DNA of 64,000 bases from Myxococcota bacterium (GCA_023150875.1 JAKLKC010000018.1:43303-107302), one strand, 5' to 3'; counted from the stretch's first letter, positions 43,153 to 55,468 are shown. The notes: a model not told the origin generated them from the sequence alone. Made by a program: numbers and translations.

Positions 43153-45114
43153 GTGGCGTTCGACAAGGCGAAGTCCATCGATCTCGCGAACCGGTACCTC
43201 CAGAAGGGGGCCGTGGATCGGGCCCTGCGGGAGTACGACCTCATCCTCCAGCACGACCCCAAGGACGTCCGGATCCGGCACAAGCTCGCCGAGCTCCTGG
43301 CGCGGCGGGGACGGGGCGCCGAGGCGATGCGGGAGTTCCAGGTGGTCGCCGACGCCTACGAGCGCAGCGGCTTCTTCCCCAAGGCCGCCGCGATCTACAA
43401 GCAGATGCTCCGGAGCGACCCCGACTCCATCCCTCTCCAGCTCCGGCTTGGCGAGATCTACCACCAGCTCGGCATGCGGTCCGACGCCGCCGAGCACTAC
43501 CGGAAGGTCGCCGTCCACTTCGACAAGAAGGGGAGCGTACAGGAGATCCTCGACATCCATCGCAAGCTGGCCGCCCTCAACCCCGAGGACCTGGACGCCC
43601 GCTTCAAGCTGGGGGAGTTGTACCTGCGCCACGGCGATCCCGTGGGTGCCGCCCAGCTCTTCCGCGAGATGGCGGTGGACCTGGAGAGGGGCAACCAGGC
43701 CGACGACCTGATCCGGGTCTACGAGCGCCTCGTCCAGGTCGAGGGGGACAACCTCGGCGTCCACCGGCGCCTCGCCGGCCTCCACCTGGCGAGGAACGAT
43801 CCCCGGCGCGCCCTCCAGCGCCTCCAGGTGTGCTTCAAGGCCGATCCCCAGGACGCCGAGACACTGACCATGCTCGGCCAGGCGTTCCACGCCGCGGGGG
43901 AGTCCGAGAAGGCCGTGCAGGTCTACGAGGAGCTGCACCGCATCTACGAGGAGTCCGGCCAGACCGAGCTCGCCGAGGGAGTCCAGGGGCGGCTGGTGGA
44001 GCTCGACCCCTCCCGCCGCCCCGGCGCCGCCGTCCCCGCCGCCGATCTGCCCACCGTCATCGCCGACCTGGAGCTGGACGAACCCCTCTCCGAGGACCTG
44101 GCGCGGGTCCTGACCGAGGCCGACGTCTACGTCCGGTACGGGCTGGCGGACCGGGCCCGGTCCATCGCCGACCAGGCGGCCGCCCGCCACCCCGCCTCCT
44201 TCGCGGTCCACCGCCTGCGGGCGAGGATCGCCGCCACCCAGGGGGACGCCGCCGCGGCCGTGGAGGCCTGCCAGGGGATGTACCGCGCCGCCATGGACCG
44301 GGGGAGCCTGGACGTCGCCCGGGCGGCCCTGGTGGCGGCGACGCTGGCGTCCCCCCGGGACACCGCCTCCCGGGACCGCCTCCGGGCCTTCGACGACGCC
44401 ATGGGCTCCCACCTGGGGCTCGGGTCCGCCGGGGACGACGCCGGGATGGGGGGAGTCCCGGGCGATCCCATGCTGGCCGACACCTTCGGCGACCTGGACC
44501 TGACCCTCGGTTGGGATGGCGGCGGCGGCGAGGTCGCCGGTGCCGGTCCGGGGGCGGGCGTGGACGACGACGGCTTCCCCGAGGACGACGAGCTCTTCGA
44601 CCTCGCCCGGGCGCTGGAGTCGGAGCTGGGGGAGGACGGGGACGATGGGGAGGACGGCGCGGGGGGAGAGACGTTCGACCTCGGATATGGAGGCGAAGAC
44701 GCCGGCCCCGAGGGGGATGACGTGCTCGCCGCCACCGATCCCCACGACCTCGGACGCTCCTACTTCGAGGTCGGCCTGTACGACGAGGCCAAGGGCGAGT
44801 TCGAGCGCGCCGTGGCCGAGGGCGTGCGGGTGGCGGAGAGCCTGGAGATGATCGGGGTGTGCCTGAGGAAGAAGCGGGCGTGGGACGCCGCGGTGGGCCA
44901 CTTCCAGCAGGTGCTCCAGGGGGGGAACCTCGACACCGAAGGGATGCTCCGGGTGCTGTTCGAGCTCGGCGTCACCTACGAGGCGCGGGGGGACAAGGCC
45001 AGCGCCTACCGCGTGTACCAGCGTCTCGCGTCCGCCCGGCCCGACTACCGGGGGGGCGAGGTGGGCCACCGCCTGGAGGGACTGGCGCTGGAGCTGGGTC
45101 GGTCCCGGTCCTGA
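43153..45114 (+). CDS. Tetratricopeptide-repeat protein
   Basis: 653 residues. Residues 1-270 are TPR units (for example AANRYLQKGAVDRALREYDLILQHDPKD, EKAVQVYEELHRIYEESGQ). A second TPR stretch is near 330-440 and another pair near the end. In between, about 490-570 is Asp/Gly/Glu-rich and probably disordered. No signal peptide is present. In myxobacteria similar proteins serve gliding motility or secretion machines, but nothing here fixes the partner. The GTG start at 43153 has AAAGG upstream. It converges with the next gene 15 bases beyond its stop. Confidence 0.8.
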   Translation: MAFDKAKSIDLANRYLQKGAVDRALREYDLILQHDPKDVRIRHKLAELLARRGRGAEAMREFQVVADAYERSGFFPKAAAIYKQMLRSDPDSIPLQLRLGEIYHQLGMRSDAAEHYRKVAVHFDKKGSVQEILDIHRKLAALNPEDLDARFKLGELYLRHGDPVGAAQLFREMAVDLERGNQADDLIRVYERLVQVEGDNLGVHRRLAGLHLARNDPRRALQRLQVCFKADPQDAETLTMLGQAFHAAGESEKAVQVYEELHRIYEESGQTELAEGVQGRLVELDPSRRPGAAVPAADLPTVIADLELDEPLSEDLARVLTEADVYVRYGLADRARSIADQAAARHPASFAVHRLRARIAATQGDAAAAVEACQGMYRAAMDRGSLDVARAALVAATLASPRDTASRDRLRAFDDAMGSHLGLGSAGDDAGMGGVPGDPMLADTFGDLDLTLGWDGGGGEVAGAGPGAGVDDDGFPEDDELFDLARALESELGEDGDDGEDGAGGETFDLGYGGEDAGPEGDDVLAATDPHDLGRSYFEVGLYDEAKGEFERAVAEGVRVAESLEMIGVCLRKKRAWDAAVGHFQQVLQGGNLDTEGMLRVLFELGVTYEARGDKASAYRVYQRLASARPDYRGGEVGHRLEGLALELGRSRS

Positions 45115-45129
45115 TCCCCGCCACGAGCT

Positions 45130-47802
45130 TCAGCTCCGCGTCCTCGCGGGGCCGGGGGTCTTCTTGCGGCCCGGCTGCTCGTTCCACCGGGGGGGCGAGG
45201 CGAGGGCGTAGCGGCCGTCGTCGTCCCTGACGGCCTCGGGAGCCCTCTGGAGCCCGCGGTGGACGTCCCGGGGCGTCAGTCGGCCGCCCAGCGCGTCGGA
45301 GATCTCCCGGGTGGTCAGGGGCCCCTCGGCGCGCTCCAGGACCCACAGGATCGAGCCGACGATGGGCTCGACCCGCATTCGCTCGGGCAGGTCGCGGGTG
45401 GTGAGGAAGTACCCCCCCACCGAGAAGCCCTCCTGGCGGCGCAGCACGTCGAAGAGGCCGGTGACTTCCACACCCTCGGGCAGGGCGGGCATGGTCCCCG
45501 CCCCGGTGTCGGCGACGAAGTCGTCGCGGTGGTAAGGCCGGCCCAGCTCCCGGACCCGATCCCGGACTCGCTGGAGCCAGTCCCGCAGCGCGGACGGGGG
45601 CAGGTACTTCTCCACGAGGTCGTGCCGGTCGTCGTCCCGCCGGAACACCCAGGGCTCGAGGCGCAGGACACCGTGCACCGAGACCGACGAGAACGCCCGG
45701 ACGGGGCGGATCCTCTCCTCCAGCTCCCGCTGCCCCAGGGGGCCGTGGTCCAGGAGCTCGTCGTAGACCAGGTCCTCCAGGAGCGCCGGCCCTTCCCCCG
45801 GCGTCTCGGTCCCCGTGGTCACGATCTGCCCCCGGGGCAGGAACCTCACCCGATCGGGGTGGCGCCGCAGCTCCGCGGCGAGGAGCTGCTCCGTCACCCC
45901 GTCCGGCAGGGCTCCCCCATCGGCGAGGCGGGAGTAGAGGTCCACCGACCGCAACGGCACCCCCGCCTCCACCACCGCCCGGATCGCCCCGTCGAGCCAT
46001 GGAGGGGCCGGCGCGGCGGACAGGGCCCCGGGATCGACCCACTCGAAGGTGGCGGGGGCCACGCGCCGGAACTGGGGGTACCGCAGGAGGGTGGTGTGGA
46101 CGAGGTTGTGGGAGGGCCAGGCGGCCTCGTGGAGCTGCCGGGACACGGCGTCCCGGACCTGTTGGACCGTCGCCGCCTCGCCCCGATCCCGCGTCAGCGC
46201 TTCCGCCACCTGGACCACCAGCCGGTACCGCAGCCCGAGGAAGGTGATCCCCCCGTGGACCTCGATGAGGTCCTTCTGGCGCAGGAGGGCCCACTCGGCG
46301 AGGTCCAGGGGGATCCCCCGGCTCGCCGGCGCGCGGCCGAAGCGCTCCAGGGCCGTGTCCAGGGGCTCGCAGGCCCGCTCCGCCGCCCGTCGCGCCCACT
46401 CCACCACCCTCTCCACCAGGGGGTCGACGTCGGCGCGGCTGGCGAAGCGTGCGTCCCGGGCGACCAGCCAGGTGTCGTCCAGCACGGCGGGCGCTCCGGA
46501 TCCGAGGCGGTCCAACAGGCGGACGACCCCCGCCGGGGACCAGCGGTCGAAGAAGCGGTCCTCGTCCAGCTCCGCCAGGGCGACCAGGCCCTGCCGCCTG
46601 AGGGCGAGGCGCGAGAGCACCGGCGCGATGACCTGCTGCAGCCGCTCGGAGAGCCCCGACTCCTGGATCAGGGCGAGGGAGCGGAGCTCGTGCTGGCGGA
46701 TCTGCTCGGGGTGGAGGTCCAGCCGGCGGGACAGGGCGAGCAGGGCGGTGGGCTCGGCGCCCCGGGCGAGGGCCAGTCGGAGCTCGAAGGCGCGGAAGCG
46801 GTCCTCTCCGAGGAACTCCGAGAGGCGCTGGGCCACCTCGGATGACCGGGTGTCCGCCTCGACGGCGAGGTCCGCGGGGATCCCCTCCTTCACCACCCGC
46901 TGGAGGACGCGGGCGATCCCGGCGTACACCTGACGGCCCACGTTGGGGAGGGCCAGCCAGGCCGCGGGGGTGGTGGCGAGCAGGTCGCCGACGGAGCGGC
47001 AGCGGAGCTCCGATGCCGACCGCTGCAGGCGCCAGTGCAGGCGGAGCCGCTCGACGGGCACCGTGCTCAGGGCCTTGGGCACCTCGCCGAGTCCGAGGGA
47101 GAGGAACCAGGGCTGCTCGGGCGGCCAGGCGCCCGCCTCCCCCCCCGCCGTGGGCCGCGCCGCGTCGCGGGTGGGGCCCGCAGGGTGGCTGGGAGCGGGC
47201 GAAGCGGAGGCGGCGCGCGTCCGCCGGCCCCGGGTCGCCGCCCGGGGGGTTGGGGGACGGGAGGGAGAGGGAGGCGGACCCCCGACGGGGGGTGGGGGCT
47301 CGTCCCCCCCCCGGGGCTCGGGGACGGGCGAGGGCCTCACCAGCCGGCGGCGGGGCCTCTCGGACTCTGCGCTCCCCTCGGCAACGCCCGCGCCCTCGCG
47401 CCGCCCGGACGGTCCTGGCTCCGCGGACTCCGAGGGAAATCGGAAGAGGTCCTGAAGGCGTCGCCCGGGGCCGCCGGAGCCGGCGTCGCCCCGCCGGGCC
47501 ACGCCCGCCCCCTCTCTCTGGCCCGGATCCCCCTCGGGGCCCGCGCCCTTCCCCGCCACCGTCTCCCGCCAGGTGGAGAGCACCTTCAACGCCCGGGCCA
47601 GATCTCCCTCGGAGATCCCGTCTCCCCCGAGGAGCTGCCGCCCGGCATCGGACCGGAGATCCCCCACCTGGCCGAGCCCCGACCGCCGGGCGGCGGACAG
47701 GAAGGCCTGGGGCATGCCGGGCACCCACGCCAACGGGTATCCCAACAGGAGGGGGGAGAGCCCCTCGATCTCCAGTGCGGCCATCCTCTGCGTGTCGGTC
47801 AC
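45130..47802 (-). CDS. Large protein with RNAP alpha-CTD-like and sigma-4-like domains
   Basis: 890 residues. 1-75 look helix-hairpin-helix-like, 80-240 are disordered and Pro/Arg-rich. Residues about 250-302 (VERLRLHWRLQRSASELRCRSVGDLLATTPAAWLALPNVGR) match the helix-hairpin-helix of RNAP alpha CTD. Residues 335-385 (RAFELRLALARG...LDLHPEQIRQHELRSLALI) resemble sigma-70 region 4. About 560-600 (VQQVRDAVSRQLHEAAWPSHNLVHTTLLRYPQFRRV) looks like a winged/HARE-HTH. The whole reads as several DNA-binding helical domains. No enzyme motif is visible. It could be an alternative transcription factor, an anti-phage sensor or a nucleic-acid scaffold. The GTG at 47802 or ATG six codons later is the start. 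Confidence 0.75.
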   Translation of the reverse strand: MTDTQRMAALEIEGLSPLLLGYPLAWVPGMPQAFLSAARRSGLGQVGDLRSDAGRQLLGGDGISEGDLARALKVLSTWRETVAGKGAGPEGDPGQREGAGVARRGDAGSGGPGRRLQDLFRFPSESAEPGPSGRREGAGVAEGSAESERPRRRLVRPSPVPEPRGGDEPPPPVGGPPPSPSRPPTPRAATRGRRTRAASASPAPSHPAGPTRDAARPTAGGEAGAWPPEQPWFLSLGLGEVPKALSTVPVERLRLHWRLQRSASELRCRSVGDLLATTPAAWLALPNVGRQVYAGIARVLQRVVKEGIPADLAVEADTRSSEVAQRLSEFLGEDRFRAFELRLALARGAEPTALLALSRRLDLHPEQIRQHELRSLALIQESGLSERLQQVIAPVLSRLALRRQGLVALAELDEDRFFDRWSPAGVVRLLDRLGSGAPAVLDDTWLVARDARFASRADVDPLVERVVEWARRAAERACEPLDTALERFGRAPASRGIPLDLAEWALLRQKDLIEVHGGITFLGLRYRLVVQVAEALTRDRGEAATVQQVRDAVSRQLHEAAWPSHNLVHTTLLRYPQFRRVAPATFEWVDPGALSAAPAPPWLDGAIRAVVEAGVPLRSVDLYSRLADGGALPDGVTEQLLAAELRRHPDRVRFLPRGQIVTTGTETPGEGPALLEDLVYDELLDHGPLGQRELEERIRPVRAFSSVSVHGVLRLEPWVFRRDDDRHDLVEKYLPPSALRDWLQRVRDRVRELGRPYHRDDFVADTGAGTMPALPEGVEVTGLFDVLRRQEGFSVGGYFLTTRDLPERMRVEPIVGSILWVLERAEGPLTTREISDALGGRLTPRDVHRGLQRAPEAVRDDDGRYALASPPRWNEQPGRKKTPGPARTRS

Positions 47803-47923
47803 GGTCCGCGCGCCTTGATGGGCAAGTCCTCAGCTCCTTCGACCGGGAGGGGCGGTTCGGTGATCTGCCTCGGCTCGTCCGCCCCGGGGCGCAGGATCCC
47901 CGGTGGCACCGGGTTCGGGACTC

Positions 47924-48811
47924 TCAGTCGAGGACGATGAGCCCCGACGACAGGGCGCGGCCCAGGCTGCGGTAGAGGTCGACCCGATCCACCTGGGGAA
48001 AGAGGGCCTCCACCTCGACGAAGCTCATGGGCTTCTCGAAGCGCGACAGGATCGCCCCCAGCGCCGGATCGAGCTCGATGGCGCTCAGTTCCTGGGGCGA
48101 GACCGCCAGGCGCGGGACCCTCGAGGGGGCCCAGCCCGGACAGAGCTCCCGGATGTGCAGGTCCTCCGCGAGGGCCAGGTAGGAGCGCGCCAGCTCGTCG
48201 TCGGGGCTCTCCCGAATCGCCGACTGGAACGCCCGCCGCGCGTCCTCCTTGCGTCCCGAGCGCAGGAACTCCCGACCCGCCTGGAGGAATGCGGCGGCTG
48301 CGCTGAAGGGATCCGACCAGGGCGGCGAGGACGTGTCGTCCATCACGACCTCGACGTCGGGCGTCGCCGAGTGCTCGGCCAGCGTCGAGCTGGGCCCCCC
48401 CGCTTCACCCAAGGCCCCCGTCCAGAGGGGCGATCCGGGGAACACCGGGACGTACCGATCGCCCGAGAGCTCGTCGCCATCGACGGCGATGGTCCAGGTC
48501 CCGTCCCGACCGGCGAGGGGTTGGGGCCCTCCCGGCGGGCGGCTCCGGGCGTCCGGCTGCGCCGGGGCGTTGACCGGCAGCGGGCTCGGTCCGCCGGCGC
48601 GGAACCGCTCGAACGCAGCCAGGAGCTCGGCCATCGACCCCTCGACGTCGGGAGGGGGCCCGGCGGCCTCCCGATCCCCCGCGGCACGCCGCGGAGAGGC
48701 GTCATTCGGGCTCGTGGGGGGGCCCGACGTCGTCTCGGTGGACCTGGCGTCGGACACGTCCTCGCCCGGGCGAATGCGCGCCGCGTCTCGGCTTGACTCG
48801 TGCTCCGTCAT
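47924..48811 (-). CDS. Pro/Ser-rich protein with TPR-like helices and C-terminal wing
   Basis: 295 residues. The first 150 residues are low-complexity and charged, without signal peptide. About 165-215 holds a TPR-like pair (AAAFLQAGREFLRSGRKEDARRAFQSAIRESPDDELARSYLALAED). The last 60 residues (LSAIELDPALGAILSRF...VDLYRSLGRALSSGLIVLD) resemble a winged-helix found at the end of DUF4388-type proteins. The start is uncertain, with a GTG further upstream at 48862 as alternative. The function is unknown. Confidence 0.65.
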   Translation of the reverse strand: MTEHESSRDAARIRPGEDVSDARSTETTSGPPTSPNDASPRRAAGDREAAGPPPDVEGSMAELLAAFERFRAGGPSPLPVNAPAQPDARSRPPGGPQPLAGRDGTWTIAVDGDELSGDRYVPVFPGSPLWTGALGEAGGPSSTLAEHSATPDVEVVMDDTSSPPWSDPFSAAAAFLQAGREFLRSGRKEDARRAFQSAIRESPDDELARSYLALAEDLHIRELCPGWAPSRVPRLAVSPQELSAIELDPALGAILSRFEKPMSFVEVEALFPQVDRVDLYRSLGRALSSGLIVLD

Positions 48812-48946
48812 CGAGCGGATTCTCGACCCAGCGGCAGGGGACTCCCCGCGGATACGCACCACGCCAAGCTAGCACGACCGGACTGGAGCGGCAACACGTC
48901 CCGGGCCAGGGCGTGTCCAGGACGGGTCCCGCGAGCGGCCGCCCCC

Positions 48947-50500
48947 CTACCGGGCCCTCACCCAGCTCTCGCGGACGCGCGCCTCGTAGTATCCGCTGCT
49001 GTCGGTCAGGCCCTCGCCCAGCACCTCCCCCGTGTCGGGATCGGCGATCAGCACCCGGACGTTCGCGATGCCCCCCGAGAAGTAGGTGACGCGCCCGCCG
49101 ATGCGGACGGCCTCTTCCAGGGTGACCTCGATGGAGGGCTGGCCGTCCTGGTTGGTGCCGGTGGTCGCGGCCGGCGACGCCAGGGAGGAGGCGGTGGGAG
49201 GGCGGACCACGACCTCGACGGGCCCCACGTCGGCGAGCTGCTGGAAGCGGCCGTCGGCGCCCGTCGTCGTGGACCAGGTGTGCCCCGACGGCCCGAGGCT
49301 GCGGATCCGCACCCGGGCCCCCTCGACGGGGAGCCCGTCGGGATCGTACACCCCGCCGCGCAGCGGGAGGCGCGCGGGCAGGACGAACTGCCGGTTGGTG
49401 AGGGAGGCGGCGGTGAGGGGGACGTCGCCTCCGAAGGTCGTGGCCGACACGTCGGTGCCGTAGCCCGGCACGATGGAGACCACGTATTCCCCGTCGGGGA
49501 CCTCCATCAGGTATCGGCCGCCGCTGTCGGTGCGGGTGCGACGGGTGAACGGCGCGGACGCGATCTGCCCGGTGCCGTCGTCGAACCAGGCCGTTCCTTC
49601 CACCCGGACCTCGGCGTCGTCCACGGGTGCGGCGTTCGGCTCGGGGGTCGAGTCGGTCACCAGGCCGCTTGCGGTCACCGCGCCGATGAGGGGGTAGGTG
49701 AAGAGGGTCGAGGTCCCGTCACCCGCCAGGAGGTCGCCGGGCAGCGACGCCCCCGTCACCACCACCGTGGGCAGGGCGGGCCCCGTCGCGCTCGGGGAGG
49801 AGATCCTCAGGGCCTCCACGGCGTCCGTCAGGCCGAGGGTGAAGAGACCGGTGAGGCTGTCGGTGTCGTCGGAAGGGCCGAGGGGCTCCCACTCGTCCAG
49901 GGGGCCCCAGGCGACCGGCTCGATCCGAAGCCCTCCGGCGCCGGTCTCCTCGATCCCCGCCTCCCCCTCCACCAGGCGCAGGACCCGGGCCGTGGCCCGG
50001 GCACCGGCGGTCAGGACCACGTCCACCGGCTCCGCTCCCTGGACGGCGAGGCCCTCCACCTGCTGGGAGTACACCTCGTCGGTGCCCGCGGCGGGGTGGG
50101 CCCGCAGGGTGTAGCCCTCGTCGGGCCCGGTGGGGTAGATCCCGTCCAGGGCGAAGGCGCCGTCGCTGCCCACGGTGGTCCCGCGGGAGGACACCGTCCC
50201 CGGGAGGCTCAGGAAGACCGTGCCCGCGACCGGCACCGGGTCCGCCCCGTCGGGCCCCGAAGCTCCCAGGGTGCCGCTGAAACGGGTGCCCAGGACCAGG
50301 GCCCGGTCGAGGGCGGCCTCGCCCCCCTTGGGCGCGATCTCGGTGTCGAAGGTGTGGGCGGCGTAGGCGTCGTCGGAGGGGACGACGTGGACGCGCACGG
50401 TGACGACCTGGTCGTCCGGCGGGTCCGTTCCCCCGCACTCCCCGGCCCCCGACACCACGCAGGCGGCGGCGGCCAGCACGGCGAGGCGGAGCCCTCTCAC
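48947..50500 (-). CDS. Exported protein with carboxypeptidase-regulatory-like domains
   Basis: 517 residues. A signal region ends near GAGEC, giving a likely lipoprotein Cys. Several beta domains follow with the CarboxypepD_reg pattern (for example VSSRGTTVGSDGAFALDGIYPTGPDEGYTLRAHPA, PLRGGVYDPDGLPVEGARVRIRSL..ADGRFQQLADVGPVEVVVRPP). These Ig-like modules are common in surface and adhesive proteins of deltaproteobacteria. The GTG at 50500 overlaps the upstream stop (GTGA) and has GAGG nearby, so it is coupled to the small lipoprotein gene. Confidence 0.8.
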   Translation of the reverse strand: MRGLRLAVLAAAACVVSGAGECGGTDPPDDQVVTVRVHVVPSDDAYAAHTFDTEIAPKGGEAALDRALVLGTRFSGTLGASGPDGADPVPVAGTVFLSLPGTVSSRGTTVGSDGAFALDGIYPTGPDEGYTLRAHPAAGTDEVYSQQVEGLAVQGAEPVDVVLTAGARATARVLRLVEGEAGIEETGAGGLRIEPVAWGPLDEWEPLGPSDDTDSLTGLFTLGLTDAVEALRISSPSATGPALPTVVVTGASLPGDLLAGDGTSTLFTYPLIGAVTASGLVTDSTPEPNAAPVDDAEVRVEGTAWFDDGTGQIASAPFTRRTRTDSGGRYLMEVPDGEYVVSIVPGYGTDVSATTFGGDVPLTAASLTNRQFVLPARLPLRGGVYDPDGLPVEGARVRIRSLGPSGHTWSTTTGADGRFQQLADVGPVEVVVRPPTASSLASPAATTGTNQDGQPSIEVTLEEAVRIGGRVTYFSGGIANVRVLIADPDTGEVLGEGLTDSSGYYEARVRESWVRAR

Positions 50501-50910
50501 CGGACCACCTCGATGGGCCACCTTACGGTGAGGTTGGCGAGGGTCCCCTCGGCCTCCAGGTTGACCGAGAGGGTCTCCGGCAGCGGCTCGGGGAGCTGGG
50601 ATCGGTCGAGGACGAAGGTGTCGGCGTCGTTCCCGTCGGCCTGGTGGACGACCCTCTCCACCCCGTCGACGTAGAGGTACCATCGCACCCGGGCGGCGTC
50701 GTCGATCCGGCACCCGAACTCGACCTGCCCGTAAGGCTCGGCGAGGAGTACGGGATCCCGGGGGTGGGGTACGCAGCCGGTGACCTCGATGGCGGGGGGG
50801 CTGTCGTTGCCCTGCTGGCGGGGATCGCCGATGGGATCGGTGAAGAGGCAGCCGCCGAGTCCCGTGGCGGCGAGGCAGGCGAGCGCGGAGATGGCGTGGC
50901 GCGGCCTCAA
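50497..50910 (-). CDS. Small lipoprotein
   Basis: 137 residues. Lipobox GLGGC at about 20. The mature part contains TGCVPHPRDPVL and FGCRIDDAARVRWYLYVDGVERV, a possible small beta domain with one disulphide. It is translated from a TTG at 50910, with GAGGAG eleven bases upstream, and is coupled to the CarboxypepD_reg protein by a four-base overlap. No family is recognised; both genes probably serve one surface complex. Confidence 0.75.
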   Translation of the reverse strand: MRPRHAISALACLAATGLGGCLFTDPIGDPRQQGNDSPPAIEVTGCVPHPRDPVLLAEPYGQVEFGCRIDDAARVRWYLYVDGVERVVHQADGNDADTFVLDRSQLPEPLPETLSVNLEAEGTLANLTVRWPIEVVR

Positions 50911-51130
50911 GGCTGGGGCGTCTCCTCGCCCGCGCCGGCGGGAGCGGTTCCGCCGCCACCGGCCCGCGGGCCCGCGGGGATTCTACCCGCAGCGCGGGAG
51001 GCGCGCCCCGGGCCGCGCCGTGCCCGCCGCGACCCGGCACCGGGCTTGCGTCGGCACCGACCGCGTGTATCCTCCGGCTCCGGCCTCGGGAGCGCCGTCC
51101 AGGGGCTCCCACCCGCGCCGCTGGAGCTCG

Positions 51131-51946
51131 ATGTCCACTCCCATCCAGAAGGCCTACAAGAACCTCGAGTTCATCAACGGCCCCGAGGCGCGCACCGTCC
51201 GCATCCTCTGCGAGTACCACGAGCCCCTGGCTCGGCTCGAGCGCGAGGGCGTCAAGGACACCCTCATCTTCTTCGGCAGCGCCCGCACCCTCCCCCCCGA
51301 CGTCGCCCAGCGCAGCCTGGAGATGGCCCGCCGCGACCTGGACGGTGGGCTGGTCACCGCCGCGGCAGTGGCGGAGGCCGAGTCCCGCGTCCGGCTCTCT
51401 CGCTACTACCAGGACGCCCGGACCCTGGCCCGGCGCCTGACGGAGTGGTCCATCGCCCGGGAGGGGGTGGATCGGCACTACGTCGTCTGCACCGGGGGCG
51501 GACCGGGGATCATGGAGGCCGCCAACCGCGGAGCCAGCGAGGTCCCCGGCGGCCGCTCGGTGGGCCTGGGGATCAGCCTCCCCTTCGAGGAGGCCCTCAA
51601 CCCCTACGTCACCCCCGGCCTGGGCTTCGAGTTCCACTACTTCTTCATGCGGAAGTACTGGTTCGCCTACATGGCCAAGGGGATGGTGGTCTTCCCCGGG
51701 GGCTTCGGAACCCTCGACGAGTTCGCCGAGCTGCTGACCCTCCGGCAGACGGGGAAGATGCGGAAGCCGCTGCCCATCGTGCTCTTCGGCAAGTCCTACT
51801 GGGACGACGTCATCGACCTGGAGGCGATGGCGCGTTGGGGCACCATCTCCCCCGGCGACATCGACCTCGTCTTCCGCACCGACGGGGTCGACGAGGCCAT
51901 GGACTTCCTCAGCGAGGCCCTGGTCCGGAACGAGTCCGCGCCCTGA
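51131..51946 (+). CDS. LOG-family (lysine decarboxylase-like) protein
   Basis: 271 residues. The signature GGGPGIMEAANRGA is followed by PGGFGTLDEFAELLTL, the two motifs of the LONELY GUY / TIGR00730 family. Members hydrolyse nucleoside 5'-monophosphates, releasing free base. The extended N-terminus, with a long FFGSARTLPP segment, is typical of larger bacterial LOG proteins. The ATG at 51131 has GGAG four bases upstream. It is followed by a terminator hairpin. Confidence 0.9.
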   Translation: MSTPIQKAYKNLEFINGPEARTVRILCEYHEPLARLEREGVKDTLIFFGSARTLPPDVAQRSLEMARRDLDGGLVTAAAVAEAESRVRLSRYYQDARTLARRLTEWSIAREGVDRHYVVCTGGGPGIMEAANRGASEVPGGRSVGLGISLPFEEALNPYVTPGLGFEFHYFFMRKYWFAYMAKGMVVFPGGFGTLDEFAELLTLRQTGKMRKPLPIVLFGKSYWDDVIDLEAMARWGTISPGDIDLVFRTDGVDEAMDFLSEALVRNESAP

Positions 51947-51982
51947 GCCCGGGTTGTCCATCAGACTCGGGCTTCGCACTTT
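51947..51982 (+). terminator. Hairpin after the LOG gene
   Basis: GCCCGGGT (51947-51954) can pair with ACTCGGGC (51965-51972), eight pairs with one G-U, around a ten-base loop, and is followed by TTCGCACTTT. It starts at the base after the stop codon. The T-run is poor, so efficiency is uncertain. Confidence 0.5.
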
Positions 51983-52042
51983 CGGGCCGTCGCGAGCGGG
52001 ATCGGTGCGTGCCTGGGAGCGGGGGAGATGCCTGACGCCCAT

Positions 52043-52081
52043 CCCCGCCGGGCCCCGGCCTGAGGGGCGGGCCCGGCGGGG
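52043..52081. terminator. Perfect 13-bp stem between convergent genes
   Basis: CCCCGCCGGGCCC (52043-52055) and its exact reverse complement (52069-52081) enclose a 13-base loop, between the LOG gene and nrdJ. Such a strong symmetric hairpin with no T-run may act as a two-way transcription barrier, or as an mRNA 3' stabiliser. Confidence 0.5.
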
Positions 52082-52174
52082 AGGGGTCAGGAGCGGGAGG
52101 GCCTGGTGGCGGCCGGGCCCGTCCCGGGATGGTGGCCGCGGCCGCCCGCGCCGGGGCGGACGGCCGGGGGGGGA

Positions 52175-55030
<2,856 letters not shown>

Positions 55031-55208
55031 CACCTGCCATCCCGCGCGACGACGCCTTCGGACGCCCAGCGGACGCCCTCCGTGCCCGTCGCAGTGCTGC
55101 TCGATACCCGATGAACGGGGGACCGACACGCCGGAGCCGCCGGACCGGTGTGCCGGGGATCTCCCCCCCCGCCGCCCCACGCCCTCACGCGCCGGCGACC
55201 GACGGCCC

Positions 55209-55236
55209 ACGATATCAGCGCCGTTGGGGGTGTCAA
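55209..55236 (-). promoter_or_regulatory. Sigma-70-like promoter of nrdJ
   Basis: On the minus strand TTGACA (55236-55231, perfect -35), 16 bases, then TATCGT (55214-55209, four of six -10 bases). Transcription would begin near 55200 and give a leader of about 170 bases. The adjacent NrdR boxes lie just upstream of the -35. Confidence 0.7.
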
Positions 55237-55244
55237 GCGCATAC

Positions 55245-55292
55245 CCCCTAGATATGGGGCCTCTTTCCGTGGGATCCCACAACATGTAGTGG
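55245..55292 (-). promoter_or_regulatory. Tandem NrdR boxes
   Basis: Two 16-base sites at 55245-55260 and 55277-55292. Both match every core position of the NrdR consensus (C4, A6, A8, T9, T11, G13); the second is CCACAACATGTAGTGG. Their starts are 32 bases apart, three helical turns, as is usual for NrdR pairs. NrdR represses ribonucleotide reductase genes when dATP is high. Confidence 0.8.
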
Positions 55293-55468
55293 TGTCCGTG
55301 CGGAAACCGCCCGTAACCACAAGGGAAATCAGGGAAGAACGAGGGCGGTCCGGACGGGTCCGGGGGCCGTGGAAGGACGGTGGACGGGGGAGGGGAAGCC
55401 CCCGGAATCGGGCGATTCGGGCCGCGTCGGGAGGACCGCGTGCCGACATCGGCGAGAACCCCCACGCC

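Larger units (their letters stand above)
55031..55468. other. 438-bp intergenic region between nrdJ and ftsH
   Basis: This is the longest gene-free stretch. It holds the nrdJ promoter and NrdR boxes (55209-55292) and a roughly 170-base leader. No cobalamin riboswitch core was recognisable in the leader. From about 55300 to 55468 I see nothing more than G/C-rich non-coding sequence after the ftsH end. Confidence 0.7.

Noticed and set aside
55031..55200. Cobalamin riboswitch in the nrdJ leader
   Set aside because: No B12-box or typical core was visible, and the leader is short; the control is explained by NrdR boxes.
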